Below, one piece after another: positions 1 through 7,694 of a stretch of 53,147 nucleotides of DNA. The position numbers and the translations under genes were made by a program. The notes beneath the pieces were generated by a model that saw nothing but the letters and a program-made list of their open reading frames with translations, did not search any database and had not been told where the DNA came from. How positions within the stretch are numbered: the first letter of the stretch is position 1; the number at the start of each line of letters is the position of its first letter. The DNA lies in NCBI GenBank assembly GCA_026984935.1, contig JALSRD010000060.1:1-53147 (forward strand), read 5' to 3'. The stretch is from Desulfobacterales bacterium. GTDB taxonomy: Bacteria; Desulfobacterota; Desulfobacteria; Desulfobacterales; JALSRD01.

Positions 1-200
1 CTCAGCTCCACCAAAAAATCAAGGGGTCTGCCGTCTTCGGCAAACTCCTTTTTTTATCGCCTTCACTCACCCCCACCTTTTCAAGTCGTCCAGCACCAAA
101 CGGCGGCGATACGGCATCTGTCACCGGCATTTGCGAACCCGGCATTTTCGGCAACGCAAAGCTTCTAGATTCATTCCCGAAAATGGGCCCGTTCCCTGCC

Positions 201-230
201 TTGACAATTGCCGATTTGCACGCATTTTAT
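201..230 (+). promoter_or_regulatory. Candidate promoter of htpG
   Basis: TTGACA at 201-206 is followed, 18 bases later, by TTTTAT at 225-230, a usable sigma-70 pair. The same stretch also reads as a heat-shock (sigma-32-like) promoter: CTTGACA at 200-206 and ACGCATTT at 220-227, which matches five of the seven defined bases of CCCCATnT. The overlap fits a chaperone gene but is an inference from motif matching. Confidence 0.4.
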
Positions 231-293
231 GGCAAAATTCGATTCTGATCGTGGACCTGATCTCCGCATTTTGAACGAGGAGGAATGCATCAA

Positions 294-2216
294 ATGGCTG
301 CCAAAAGCGAAACCCATCAGTTCAAAACCGAAGTCAAACAGCTACTCAACCTGATCATCAACTCGCTTTATTCCAACAAGGAAATTTTTCTGCGCGAGCT
401 GATTTCCAATGCCTCGGACGCCATCGACAAACTGCGCTTCAAAGCCCAGACCGACGAGAGCATCCTGGGGGATGACACCGAATTTAAAATCAAGATCACG
501 CGCGACGGCATCAAGAACACGCTCAGCGTCGAAGACAACGGCATCGGCATGACCCACGACGAGGTCCTGGAAAACATCGGCACCATCGCCAAGAGCGGCA
601 CCCAGGCCTTTCTCGACGCCATGGAGCAGTTCAACCAGGGAACCGCGCTCACCCCCGAACTCATCGGCCAGTTCGGCGTGGGATTCTACAGCGCCTTTAT
701 CGTCGCCGAAAAGGTGACGCTGCTCACCAAGGCGGCCGGATCGGACCGCGCGGTCCGCTGGGAGTCGCACGGCGACGGCGAGTTTACCATCAGCGAGGCC
801 CAAAAAGAAGGCCGCGGTACAATCGTCACGCTGGAGTTGCGCAAAAGAGAAAAGGATGAGCCGGATTTTACCGACGAATGGACCATTCGCAACATCATTA
901 AACAGCACTCCGATTTCGTGGCCTATCCCATTGTCATGGATGTGGAGAAGGAAGAGCCCATCCCCGAAGCTGAACAGCTCAAGGACAAGGATGGCAAGCC
1001 CATCGGCAAAACCACCCGCACAGTCGTGCGCGAGGAGACCCTCAATTCCATGCAGGCCATCTGGTCCAAAAACAAGAAGGATGTCAGCGACAAGGAATAC
1101 GAAGAATTCTACCGCCACATCAGCCACGACTGGAACCCGCCGCTGGAAAAGCTGCACCTGAAGCTGGAAGGCACCACCGAGTACACCGCACTTCTGTATA
1201 TCCCGTCCCAGGCACCTTTGGACCTGCTGAATCCGGAATTCAAGCACGGCGTGCACCTCTACTGCAAACGCGTTTTCATCATGGATGACTGCCGCGAGCT
1301 GATGCCCGAATACTTCCGTTTCATCAAGGGCGTCGTGGATGCCCCGGACCTCAACCTCAACATCAGCCGTGAAATCCTGCAGCAGGACCGCCTGGTGCGC
1401 AACATCCGCCGCAACCTGGTCAAAAAGCTCCTGGAGCTGCTCAAAAACATGGACGCGGAGAAATACGGGAAATTCTGGGAGCAGTTCGGCGCCGTGCTCA
1501 AAATCGGTGTGCACACGGACTCTGAAAACCGGGGTAAAATCGCCGACCTGCTGCGCTACAAGACCACCAAATCCGACGGCGCCTGGAAATCACTCGCCCA
1601 ATACGTGGCCGACATGCAGCCGGACCAGAAGGAAATCTACTACCTAACCGGCGAAAACCCCAGCGCCCTGGCGCACAGCCCGCTCATCGAGCAGCTGCGC
1701 TCGAAGGATTACGAGGTCCTGCTGATGACCGACCCCATCGATGAATGGGTCGTCCAGGCCCTTACAGAATACGACGGCAAGAAGCTGAAAAGCGCTGAAA
1801 AAGGCGAACTGGACATCGAAAAGCCCGATGAAGAACAAAAGGGCACCTATGAAACCCTGTTCAAGCACATCCGCGCACGCCTGGAGGATACGGTCAAAGA
1901 GGTGCGCCCCTCCAGACGGCTGGTGGACTCCGTGGCCTGTTTTTCCGGCGACAGCCAGGACATCAGCGCCTATATGCAAAAGATCCTGAAGTCGGCCGGG
2001 CAGGAGGTCCCGGAAAATAAGCGTGTGCTGGAACTGAACGTAACTCACCCGGTGATGGAAAAAATCCAAACCTTGTTCGAGGCTGACAAGGACGATCCGC
2101 GACTCGACGACTATATCCGCCTGCTCTTCGATCTGGCCGTCATCGGCGAGGGCGGCAAGGTCGACGACCCCTCCCGGTTCTCCCGGCTGGTCGGTGATCT
2201 GATGGCCCGGGCATAG
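294..2216 (+). CDS. htpG: Chaperone protein HtpG (Hsp90)
   Basis: Cytosolic ATP-dependent Hsp90 chaperone that helps fold and remodel client proteins under stress. The 640-residue product has the normal bacterial length and the GHKL ATPase fold at the N terminus: NASDA with the catalytic Glu just before it (ELISNASDA), DNGIGM, and the glycine-rich lid [11 protein letters not shown]. The middle and C-terminal dimerisation domains follow without interruption. An upstream ATG at 285 exists, but the GAGGAGGA ribosome-binding site at 277-284 abuts it, whereas the ATG at 294 sits at normal spacing, so 294 is preferred. It appears monocistronic with its own promoter. Identification is secure from these motifs. 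Confidence 0.97.
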   Translation: MAAKSETHQFKTEVKQLLNLIINSLYSNKEIFLRELISNASDAIDKLRFKAQTDESILGDDTEFKIKITRDGIKNTLSVEDNGIGMTHDEVLENIGTIAKSGTQAFLDAMEQFNQGTALTPELIGQFGVGFYSAFIVAEKVTLLTKAAGSDRAVRWESHGDGEFTISEAQKEGRGTIVTLELRKREKDEPDFTDEWTIRNIIKQHSDFVAYPIVMDVEKEEPIPEAEQLKDKDGKPIGKTTRTVVREETLNSMQAIWSKNKKDVSDKEYEEFYRHISHDWNPPLEKLHLKLEGTTEYTALLYIPSQAPLDLLNPEFKHGVHLYCKRVFIMDDCRELMPEYFRFIKGVVDAPDLNLNISREILQQDRLVRNIRRNLVKKLLELLKNMDAEKYGKFWEQFGAVLKIGVHTDSENRGKIADLLRYKTTKSDGAWKSLAQYVADMQPDQKEIYYLTGENPSALAHSPLIEQLRSKDYEVLLMTDPIDEWVVQALTEYDGKKLKSAEKGELDIEKPDEEQKGTYETLFKHIRARLEDTVKEVRPSRRLVDSVACFSGDSQDISAYMQKILKSAGQEVPENKRVLELNVTHPVMEKIQTLFEADKDDPRLDDYIRLLFDLAVIGEGGKVDDPSRFSRLVGDLMARA

Positions 2217-2605
2217 GCCCGCCGCCGGCGGTTGGATCATCGGCGCTGCGGCTGAAAATGCCGGAAACAGGCAGCGGTAAAAGCACGCCACCAACGGCTT
2301 TCCCGCTGCCAGGGCTCCGGCCTGCAGACATGCCGGCCCACAACCTCCCGGAGGGCGGCTTTCTCGCCCGGACAAGTTCACCCCGCGGGTGCGTACCCGG
2401 GCCTGCCTGTTACCTCCAATACCCAGCGCTTGCGAAAATCTGTTATAAATATTGAGGCAGTCATTACATAATTGGGCGCCGGCCCATGCCCGACAGATTG
2501 CAACCGGCTGTTTTCGTTGTATTTCAGTGCTTGGCACCATAATCGGCATGCTTTTTGCTTGAACTCAATCCCAGTCCGGGATCCATCTTCAAATCTGAGG
2601 CTGAC
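2217..2605. other. Intergenic region without a recognisable gene
   Basis: About 390 bases between htpG and the next small gene. I see no ORF with a ribosome-binding site, no tRNA and no convincing terminator. A TTGGCACC at 2531-2538 resembles the -24 half of a sigma-54 promoter but the -12 half is not at the right distance. Confidence 0.5.
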
Positions 2606-2863
2606 ATGGGAAAAAGCACCAAACGCCAGCGCAAGACAGACAATCTGCCTTTAAAGGATGAAATCCGCATCGTGCGGGGCCTGATCATGGGATTTGACGG
2701 CCATATCAGTTTCGAAAGCGGCCGGGGCATGCTGGACGGCCGTTTCGAAAAGCCGGATGATGCCCGCAAGGTATTTGAATTGGTTCAGCGCCTGATCCCG
2801 GGCATCGCCATCGATCTGATCGACGAACATGTGGTCAGTATCCGGCTGCAGTCAGAGCCGTAA
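2606..2863 (+). CDS. Small conserved-looking protein of unknown function
   Basis: An 85-residue soluble protein I do not recognise. It begins with a basic stretch (MGKSTKRQRK), followed by a mixed alpha/beta-looking body with GFDGHISFESGRG and a C-terminal segment rich in Ile/Val (LIPGIAIDLIDEHVVSIRL). There is no signal peptide, Cys motif or membrane segment. The start at 2606 is chosen because CTGAGG lies a few bases upstream; an in-frame ATG at 2555 would add 17 unremarkable residues. Codon use resembles the neighbours and the frame is open throughout, which supports a real gene. The name is not assignable. Confidence 0.6.
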   Translation: MGKSTKRQRKTDNLPLKDEIRIVRGLIMGFDGHISFESGRGMLDGRFEKPDDARKVFELVQRLIPGIAIDLIDEHVVSIRLQSEP

Positions 2864-3143
2864 ACCCGGCCGAACCGCGCCCACAGCGCATCATCGCCGG
2901 CGGTCCAGTGCCGCACGCCGGCTCCCCCCGCCGGGTGGAAGGATTAAAAGAGCGCCACGGATGGACCGTCATCTTCCGCCCGATCCTCTTCCGCCGGGCG
3001 GAATTGAGGTGCCTTCCGTTTAAAATCATCCCCCCGAACCTTTCCAACCCCACAGAGAGACGGCCGCTGCCCAGACACAGGCCACTCCCTTCCGGTGATG
3101 GCTTGAACTTTCACTGTTCCCGGCGGAAAATCCCAATATACAC
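2864..3143. other. Intergenic region upstream of perR
   Basis: Noncoding GC-rich stretch between the small gene and the perR promoter. Short open frames here overlap each other on both strands and lack ribosome-binding sites. I see nothing else in it. Confidence 0.5.
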
Positions 3144-3201
3144 TTGACATCTTCGTAATGATTATTTATAAAGAACAATTATTGACAGAAAATAGTTCTT
3201 T
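3144..3201 (+). promoter_or_regulatory. perR promoter with overlapping dyad (candidate autoregulatory operator)
   Basis: TTGACA at 3144-3149 and TATAAA at 3167-3172 are separated by exactly 17 bases, a near-consensus sigma-70 promoter in an AT-rich island. Starting at the -10 box is an inverted repeat, AAAGAAC at 3170-3176 and GTTCTTT at 3195-3201, with 18 bases between the arms. Fur/PerR family genes are commonly self-regulated through such AT-rich dyads; that this one is a PerR box is an inference. Confidence 0.6.
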
Positions 3202-3213
3202 GCAAGTAGGCCC

Positions 3214-3696
3214 ATGTTGACAGAAACCACCGCCCTATCGGGAAAAGCGGACGCCCGCTTTCGTGAAATGCTGGCGCGCATCAAACAAAACGGCTTGCGG
3301 TTGACACCCCAACGGGTGGCCATCGTCCGGATGCTGGCCGGCAGCAGTGCGCACCCCAGCGTGGAACAGATCCACGCCGCCGTTCGCCGGAACTTCCCTA
3401 CAACCAGTCTGGCCACCGTATATAAAACCGTGGCAATACTGAAAGAAATGGGGGAAGTCATGGAGCTCGGTTTTGGCGATACCTCCAACCGCTACGACGC
3501 CAACCAGCCCTTCAGCCACCCGCACCTGATCTGCACCCGCTGCCGGCAGATCACGGATTCGCACCCTGCCGCGCTGGATTCTCTGGCCCAAGAGCTGGCC
3601 CGGGAGTCCGGGTACCGCATTTTGCATCAACGCATCGATTTTTACGGCATCTGCCCCGCCTGCCAGAAAAAAGAGCCGCATGCCACCGTAACCTGA
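3214..3696 (+). CDS. perR: Fur-family peroxide-responsive regulator (PerR-like)
   Basis: Metal-dependent DNA-binding repressor of the Fur superfamily, most like the peroxide sensor PerR. The 160 residues contain the winged-helix part (LTPQRVAIVRML, TSLATVYKTV) and a dimerisation part with the two structural zinc pairs C107-TR-C110 and C147-PA-C150. The expected regulatory-metal ligands are present as H47, D95, H102 and H104. In PerR proteins oxidation of such His ligands by peroxide releases the repressor; Fur itself shares much of this pattern, so the PerR rather than Fur assignment rests mainly on the neighbourhood. Rubrerythrin and rubredoxin, a peroxide reductase and its electron donor, follow on the same strand and are likely targets. 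A strong promoter with a dyad precedes it. Confidence 0.85.
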   Translation: MLTETTALSGKADARFREMLARIKQNGLRLTPQRVAIVRMLAGSSAHPSVEQIHAAVRRNFPTTSLATVYKTVAILKEMGEVMELGFGDTSNRYDANQPFSHPHLICTRCRQITDSHPAALDSLAQELARESGYRILHQRIDFYGICPACQKKEPHATVT

Positions 3697-3751
3697 AAGC
3701 TGCATTTCCCGGCGCCGCCTGCAACAGCCGGCGATTTCCGTAGCGTCAACT

Positions 3752-3780
3752 TTGATCCGTTAATATTTCAACGCTAAAAC
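3752..3780 (+). promoter_or_regulatory. Candidate rubrerythrin promoter
   Basis: TTGATC at 3752-3757 and TAAAAC at 3775-3780 with 17 bases between. The pair is nested in a short dyad, TAGCGT at 3741-3746 and ACGCTA at 3771-3776, which could be an operator. The match is moderate. Confidence 0.35.
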
Positions 3781-3794
3781 TGAAAGGAGCACTC

Positions 3795-4292
3795 ATGAGT
3801 CAGACAGAACAGAATCTGCGCGAAGCTTTTGCCGGTGAATCCCAGGCCAACCGGAGATACCTTGCCTTTGCCAAAAAAGCCGATCAGGAGGGCTATCCCC
3901 AGGCGGCCAAACTTTTCCGGGCAGCCGCCGAGGCCGAAACCGTCCACGCCCACAGCCATCTGCGCACACTCAAGGGCGTCAAGAGTACCGCCGAAAACCT
4001 GCAGGAAGCCATTGCCGGCGAAACCTTCGAGTTTAAAAGCATGTACCCCCAGATGATCGAAACCGCCCGGGCCGAAGGCGAGTCTGCAGCCGAACGCAGC
4101 TTCACCTATGCCAACGCGGTCGAAAAGGTCCACGCCGATCTCTACCAGAATGCATTGGACAGCCTCGACCACCCGCTGGATGTGGAATGCTACTACGTCT
4201 GCTCCGTATGCGGCTACACCTGCGCCGACGAAGTCCCGGACATCTGCCCGGTGTGCAAGGCCGACGCCAAAGTCTTTTTCCGGGTGGACTGA
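3795..4292 (+). CDS. rbr: Rubrerythrin
   Basis: Cytosolic non-heme iron peroxidase that reduces hydrogen peroxide to water in anaerobes. The 165 residues hold a ferritin-like four-helix domain with repeated carboxylate motifs (FAGESQANRRY, EAETVHAHSH, AGETFEF, EGESAAERSF, VEKVHADLY), which supply the diiron ligands. A C-terminal rubredoxin domain with CSVC and CPVC Cys pairs follows. Start is clear from AAAGGAG just upstream of the ATG. It lies between a PerR-like regulator and a rubredoxin, the usual peroxide-defence arrangement in sulfate reducers. Length is slightly short of the classical 190-residue form but both domains are complete. Confidence 0.95.
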   Translation: MSQTEQNLREAFAGESQANRRYLAFAKKADQEGYPQAAKLFRAAAEAETVHAHSHLRTLKGVKSTAENLQEAIAGETFEFKSMYPQMIETARAEGESAAERSFTYANAVEKVHADLYQNALDSLDHPLDVECYYVCSVCGYTCADEVPDICPVCKADAKVFFRVD

Positions 4293-4316
4293 TATCCGTC
4301 ATCCGGATGGCAGGGC

Positions 4317-4350
4317 GCCTGCCGGCGGTACGCATCGATCACCGGCAGGC
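4317..4350 (+). other. Inverted repeat between rubrerythrin and rubredoxin genes
   Basis: GCCTGCCGG (4317-4325) and CCGGCAGGC (4342-4350) form a 9-bp GC-only stem with a 16-base loop and no T tract. It could act as an mRNA-stability or partial attenuation structure within the rbr-rub transcript; function is inferred. Confidence 0.4.
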
Positions 4351-4391
4351 CTGCCGCGTTGGAACGAGAGGCGCCCAAAGGAGAGAGAACC

Positions 4392-4592
4392 ATGGCAAAT
4401 CCCGAGGAAATGTACCAGTGCCAGACGGCGAGCTGCGGCTACATTTACGATCCGGATCGCGGCGACCGCAAGGGCAAGATCAAAAAGGGCACGCGCTTTG
4501 AAGACCTGCCCGACGACTGGCGCTGCCCGGTGTGCGGCGCCGGCAAGAAAATGTTCAAACCGCTGGCCGGCCCCGGATCGGCCGCCGCCTGA
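4392..4592 (+). CDS. rub: Rubredoxin (CX4C type)
   Basis: Small one-electron carrier with a single Fe(SCys)4 site, probably feeding rubrerythrin. The 66-residue protein has Cys pairs C10-QTAS-C15 and CPVC, with [23 protein letters not shown] and FKPL typical of rubredoxins. The first pair is spaced by four residues instead of the usual two, as in the known Rd2 rubredoxin of Desulfovibrio desulfuricans. The start at 4392 follows AAAGGAGAGAG; an in-frame ATG at 4359 lacks such a site and adds non-homologous residues. Lies about 100 bases after rubrerythrin and probably shares its transcript. Confidence 0.9.
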   Translation: MANPEEMYQCQTASCGYIYDPDRGDRKGKIKKGTRFEDLPDDWRCPVCGAGKKMFKPLAGPGSAAA

Positions 4593-4680
4593 ACCACTCC
4601 GCCGCAACCGGCAAAAGCGCCCATGCCGCCATGTACGGGTGCGTTCAGGATTGATGACGGTCAGATAGGTGGGATGGCGC

Positions 4681-5289
4681 TCAGACGATGCGCCCGCTTT
4701 GTGCGAAGGCGGACAGCACCAGGTAGGCCTTGGCGTCGATCTTTAGCCGTGCATCGGCGCACATGGCTTTCGCTTCGGCGGCTGACAGAAAAAGCACCTC
4801 GATGAGCTCGGAGCCTTCGTTTCCGGCCGTGGAGGGCTCGCCGCTGCACTCCACATAGACCATGGACACGGTTTCGTCCGTCATCCCGGCCGACGAGTAT
4901 ATGGGTGGACCGATTTCAAGAAAGCGGGTCAGCGTCAGCCCGGTTTCTTCGAGAAGCTCCCGCCGGGCCGTATCCTCAATGGCTTCTCCGGCGTCCACCA
5001 GGCCGGCCGGAAAGCCGAGCTCGAAATCCGCCAACGGCACCCGGAATTCACGGGTCACCACCAGCCGGCCGCGCGCACTGTGGAAGGGAACGATGACCAC
5101 CGCATCCGGCCGGTGAAATGCATGGTTCACGCACTTCGGCTGCGACTGGCGGGTGGCCAGCTCCCATCGCCGTTTTGCCCCCGACTTGTCGATGTAGGTG
5201 ACCTCGAACAGGTTCAGCCATTTTCGATTGGTGAGTTTCTGCGCGCCCAAAATCCGCACCGGCGCATGAGTAGCATCCCTGGTCTGCAT
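4681..5289 (-). CDS. NUDIX hydrolase (ADP-ribose pyrophosphatase-like)
   Basis: Hydrolyses a nucleoside diphosphate linked to another group; the layout resembles ADP-sugar/ADP-ribose pyrophosphatases. The Nudix box GX5EX7REUXEEXGU is intact in the stretch GLVDAGEAIEDTARRELLEE followed by TG. The preceding FELGFPAG and an N-terminal beta domain with RWELATR fit the ADPRase subgroup. The ATG at 5289 is preceded by AAGGA at 5300-5304; a GTG at 5307 would add six residues and cannot be excluded. Substrate is not predictable with confidence. It is the last gene of a minus-strand run with a small membrane protein, an alpha/beta hydrolase and RNase D. Confidence 0.85.
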   Translation of the reverse strand: MQTRDATHAPVRILGAQKLTNRKWLNLFEVTYIDKSGAKRRWELATRQSQPKCVNHAFHRPDAVVIVPFHSARGRLVVTREFRVPLADFELGFPAGLVDAGEAIEDTARRELLEETGLTLTRFLEIGPPIYSSAGMTDETVSMVYVECSGEPSTAGNEGSELIEVLFLSAAEAKAMCADARLKIDAKAYLVLSAFAQSGRIV

Positions 5290-5328
5290 GCAAAACCCGT
5301 CCTTCACCCGCCTGCGGCGGCAAAAAGT

Positions 5329-5664
5329 CTATCGTCCCTGGTCCGGCGGGGCATCATCTTCGGCCTGCTGCCGCAGCATCGTCCGCAGCCCCATCCAAAG
5401 CAGCAAAAGCACCAACACGGCGAATCCGGCCCCGCCGGCCCGCAGCTTCCACGTCGCGAGGTGCCGGTAGCGGGGCGGTGGGTGCCTGGCAATGGCCTCG
5501 TACATCGGTCGGTCGACCACGTAGGCCTGGCGCCAAACCCGGTACTCGGGCGTCTCGGACCTGGATACCACGTCCATGAGAAGCATCCCCGTAAAATAGG
5601 CCGGAAGCAGCACCACGAAAGCCACCAGCAGTGCAATCCGCCGCATTCCACTGCGATTCGCCAT
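5329..5664 (-). CDS. Small two-helix membrane protein of unknown function
   Basis: A 111-residue inner-membrane protein I do not recognise. It has two hydrophobic helices, one just after the start (ALLVAFVVLLPAYFTGMLL) and one near residue 80-100 (GFAVLVLLLLWMGL). Between them is a soluble loop of roughly 50 residues rich in Arg, Tyr and Pro. A charged tail (QQAEDDAPPDQGR) closes it. The start at 5664 has a good GGAGAGG site seven bases upstream; earlier ATG and TTG codons (5697, 5742) lack one. It sits between the NUDIX gene and an alpha/beta hydrolase on the same strand; no functional inference is justified. Confidence 0.65.
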   Translation of the reverse strand: MANRSGMRRIALLVAFVVLLPAYFTGMLLMDVVSRSETPEYRVWRQAYVVDRPMYEAIARHPPPRYRHLATWKLRAGGAGFAVLVLLLLWMGLRTMLRQQAEDDAPPDQGR

Positions 5665-5751
5665 GCAGGCCCTCTCCGTGTCGTTCCGGGTTTCCATCGC
5701 CCGTTTCTTACCCCACTTGCGCCAGTTTGACAAGGCGCTCAAGCACGCGCT

Positions 5752-6357
5752 TCACAGCCAGGCGGTCAGAAGCTGCTGCAGCTGCTGCAGACAGCCACCG
5801 TAAAAGTGGTCCGCCCCGGCAATGATCTCCAGCCGCGCACCCGGATTCCATTTGGCCAGCAGCCGGCGTATTTTCCCGATGGGGGCGATCTCGTCACGGT
5901 CGCCGGCCACCACCAGATACAGACCGAAGATAGCGTCCGGCATGTCAAATCCGGGAATGCCCACCGGAGGGGAAATCATCATCTGTTTTTCGATGCCGCA
6001 GTCCGCGGAAGCTACAGCGGCATTGACCCAGCTGCCGAAGGAGTAGCCCGCCAGATCGAGACGGCCGATTCGTGCCCGCTGGCGCAGACAGGAGATCGCC
6101 GCCCGCACATCCTGCTGTTCGCCGGATCCCTCATCATAGCGCCCCCCGCTGCCGCCGACACCCCGGAAGTTAAAACGCAGCGTACTCCAGCCTTTGCTCT
6201 CACAGGCCGCTGCAACGGCAGCCACCACCGGGTTGTGCATATCTCCGCCGTATAGCGGATGGGGATGGCTGATCACCATGCCCCGGTCGGCGGTGCCAAC
6301 CTTCAGCAGGCCCTCAAGTTGCAGTCCGCCGGACGCGAAACGGATTTTCTGCACCAT
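5752..6357 (-). CDS. Alpha/beta hydrolase (COG2945-type)
   Basis: Soluble serine hydrolase of the dienelactone-hydrolase-like COG2945 group; substrate unknown. Visible features are HPHPLYGGDMHNPVV near the N terminus, typical of this group, RFNFRGVGGSGG, the nucleophile elbow GYSFGSW, an Asp in AGDRDE and a His in GADHFYGG, completing a Ser-Asp-His triad. About 201 residues, normal for the group. The ATG at 6357 begins MVQKIRFASGG, where family similarity starts, and has GAGG nine bases upstream; ATG 6372 is an alternative. It lies 47 bases downstream of RNase D on the same strand. Confidence 0.8.
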   Translation of the reverse strand: MVQKIRFASGGLQLEGLLKVGTADRGMVISHPHPLYGGDMHNPVVAAVAAACESKGWSTLRFNFRGVGGSGGRYDEGSGEQQDVRAAISCLRQRARIGRLDLAGYSFGSWVNAAVASADCGIEKQMMISPPVGIPGFDMPDAIFGLYLVVAGDRDEIAPIGKIRRLLAKWNPGARLEIIAGADHFYGGCLQQLQQLLTAWL

Positions 6358-6404
6358 CGTACCAAACCTCATATGGCAGCCGTCCCTGCCACGGCATGCG
6401 GAGC

Positions 6405-7556
6405 TCAATCGGCGGCGGCCAGGGCTGCCAGCAGCTGCCGGCCGAAATTCTCCACCTGCCAGGGGTGCAGTTCCGCCACACGCGCCAAATCAGCCACATT
6501 GGCGGGGCGCTGCAATGCGATGGCATGCATGGCGCTTTTGGTAATCAGGCGCGCCGGATCGATATCAAGAGTTGCGGCCGTATGGTCGCGCCAGTTTTTC
6601 AGGGCCTTGACGCGGCGCAGGGCCGCGGCCGGCAGGCGGACACCCCTTTTGCGCGGATAGGCCGGCAGCTGTGCTTCGGGAACCGCCAGCCCTTCCGAAA
6701 CCGCAGCGACCACCAGATGACCATAGCGTTGGGTCTGCAGCCTGCTGAGTGCCCGGGTTTTCTCCAGCGCTTCGCGGGAACGGGGCTGTGCCATGGCCAG
6801 TTCGAAAAGGGCACGGTTGGAAATAATCTTGAAGTGCGGCCGGTCTTTTTCTGCGGCCATACGGTCGCGCATCTGCAAAAGGGCTTCCAAGACGGCCAAC
6901 TCACGAGGCGCAAGTTTTCCGGCACCCTTAAAATTTAAAAACAGCGGGTGATCGTTTGCGGCTGCAGGCCGGACAAGCGACAGGCGCTCGCACTCCTGGC
7001 GCACCCACGACAGACGTCCCCTGCGGCGCAGCTCACCGATGAGGTGGTTGGCCAGCGGGATCAGATAGTTGACGTCCTCAGCCGCATATTCAACCATTTC
7101 TGCGGGCAACGGCCGCCGTGACCAGTCTTTTTTCTGGAATTTTTTATTCACCTGCACCGACAGGCAGCGGTTCAGCACCGCGTCCAGGCCGGTATGCGCA
7201 AAACCCAGAAAACGGCCGGCCAGCTCGGTGTCAAACAGGTTGTTGATGCGGATGCCGAAATCCCGGTACAATGAACGCACATCGTAATCGGCGCCATGCA
7301 GCACCTTGACGATGCGGCCATCTGCGAAAAGGGGCGCCAGCGGCGTCATATCCCCTACCTTCAGGGGGTCGACGACCGCTGTTGTGCCATCCGCGGCCAT
7401 CTGGATAAGACAGACTTTTTCGCGGTAGTGGTATAGTGAATCGGCCTCGGTATCGACGGCCAGCATGGTCACTCTGGCCAGGCGGTCACACAAGGGTTGC
7501 AATTCTTCCGCTGTCTCGATGAGTTTGTACTGAAAATGCTGCATGTATCTTTCCAT
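6405..7556 (-). CDS. rnd: Ribonuclease D
   Basis: 3'-5' exoribonuclease that trims tRNA and other small RNA precursors. The N-terminal DEDD-y exonuclease domain shows exo I (AVDTEAD), exo II (LHGADYDVRSLY) and exo III (EYAAEDVNYL). A C-terminal HRDC-type helical region follows (ELAVLEALLQMRDRMA, RPHFKIISNRALFELA). At about 383 residues it matches the E. coli enzyme. Start choice is between ATG 7556 and ATG 7544 (MQHFQYKL); the first is preceded by a very close GGGGAG. It is divergent from thrS with a shared AT-rich intergenic region at about 7557-7694. Confidence 0.92.
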   Translation of the reverse strand: MERYMQHFQYKLIETAEELQPLCDRLARVTMLAVDTEADSLYHYREKVCLIQMAADGTTAVVDPLKVGDMTPLAPLFADGRIVKVLHGADYDVRSLYRDFGIRINNLFDTELAGRFLGFAHTGLDAVLNRCLSVQVNKKFQKKDWSRRPLPAEMVEYAAEDVNYLIPLANHLIGELRRRGRLSWVRQECERLSLVRPAAANDHPLFLNFKGAGKLAPRELAVLEALLQMRDRMAAEKDRPHFKIISNRALFELAMAQPRSREALEKTRALSRLQTQRYGHLVVAAVSEGLAVPEAQLPAYPRKRGVRLPAAALRRVKALKNWRDHTAATLDIDPARLITKSAMHAIALQRPANVADLARVAELHPWQVENFGRQLLAALAAAD

Positions 7557-7694
7557 GCTCCCCGGCGGTTCGAGTTTTCCCTTGACCCCGAAAAGCATAT
7601 CTTCTAATGCATTTAGATTTCATGTATGCTATTTAGAAATGCTCAACATGCCAACAACGGAACATCGCATACGTTGCGGGAAAGCGTTTACCAA

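Noticed and set aside
342-1514. Long open frame on the minus strand inside htpG
   Set aside because: It is a mirror frame of a high-GC coding gene with no ribosome-binding site; htpG on the plus strand is certain. The same reasoning removes the long antisense frames inside hrpA (22007-23413), the acyl-CoA synthetase (27133-28527), MoeA copy 2 (39038-41017) and rtcB (40983-42764).
2531-2550. TTGGCACC resembling a sigma-54 -24 element upstream of the small gene at 2606
   Set aside because: No GC dinucleotide with suitable context lies 10 bases after the GG; the nearest is at 11 in a poor -12 sequence.
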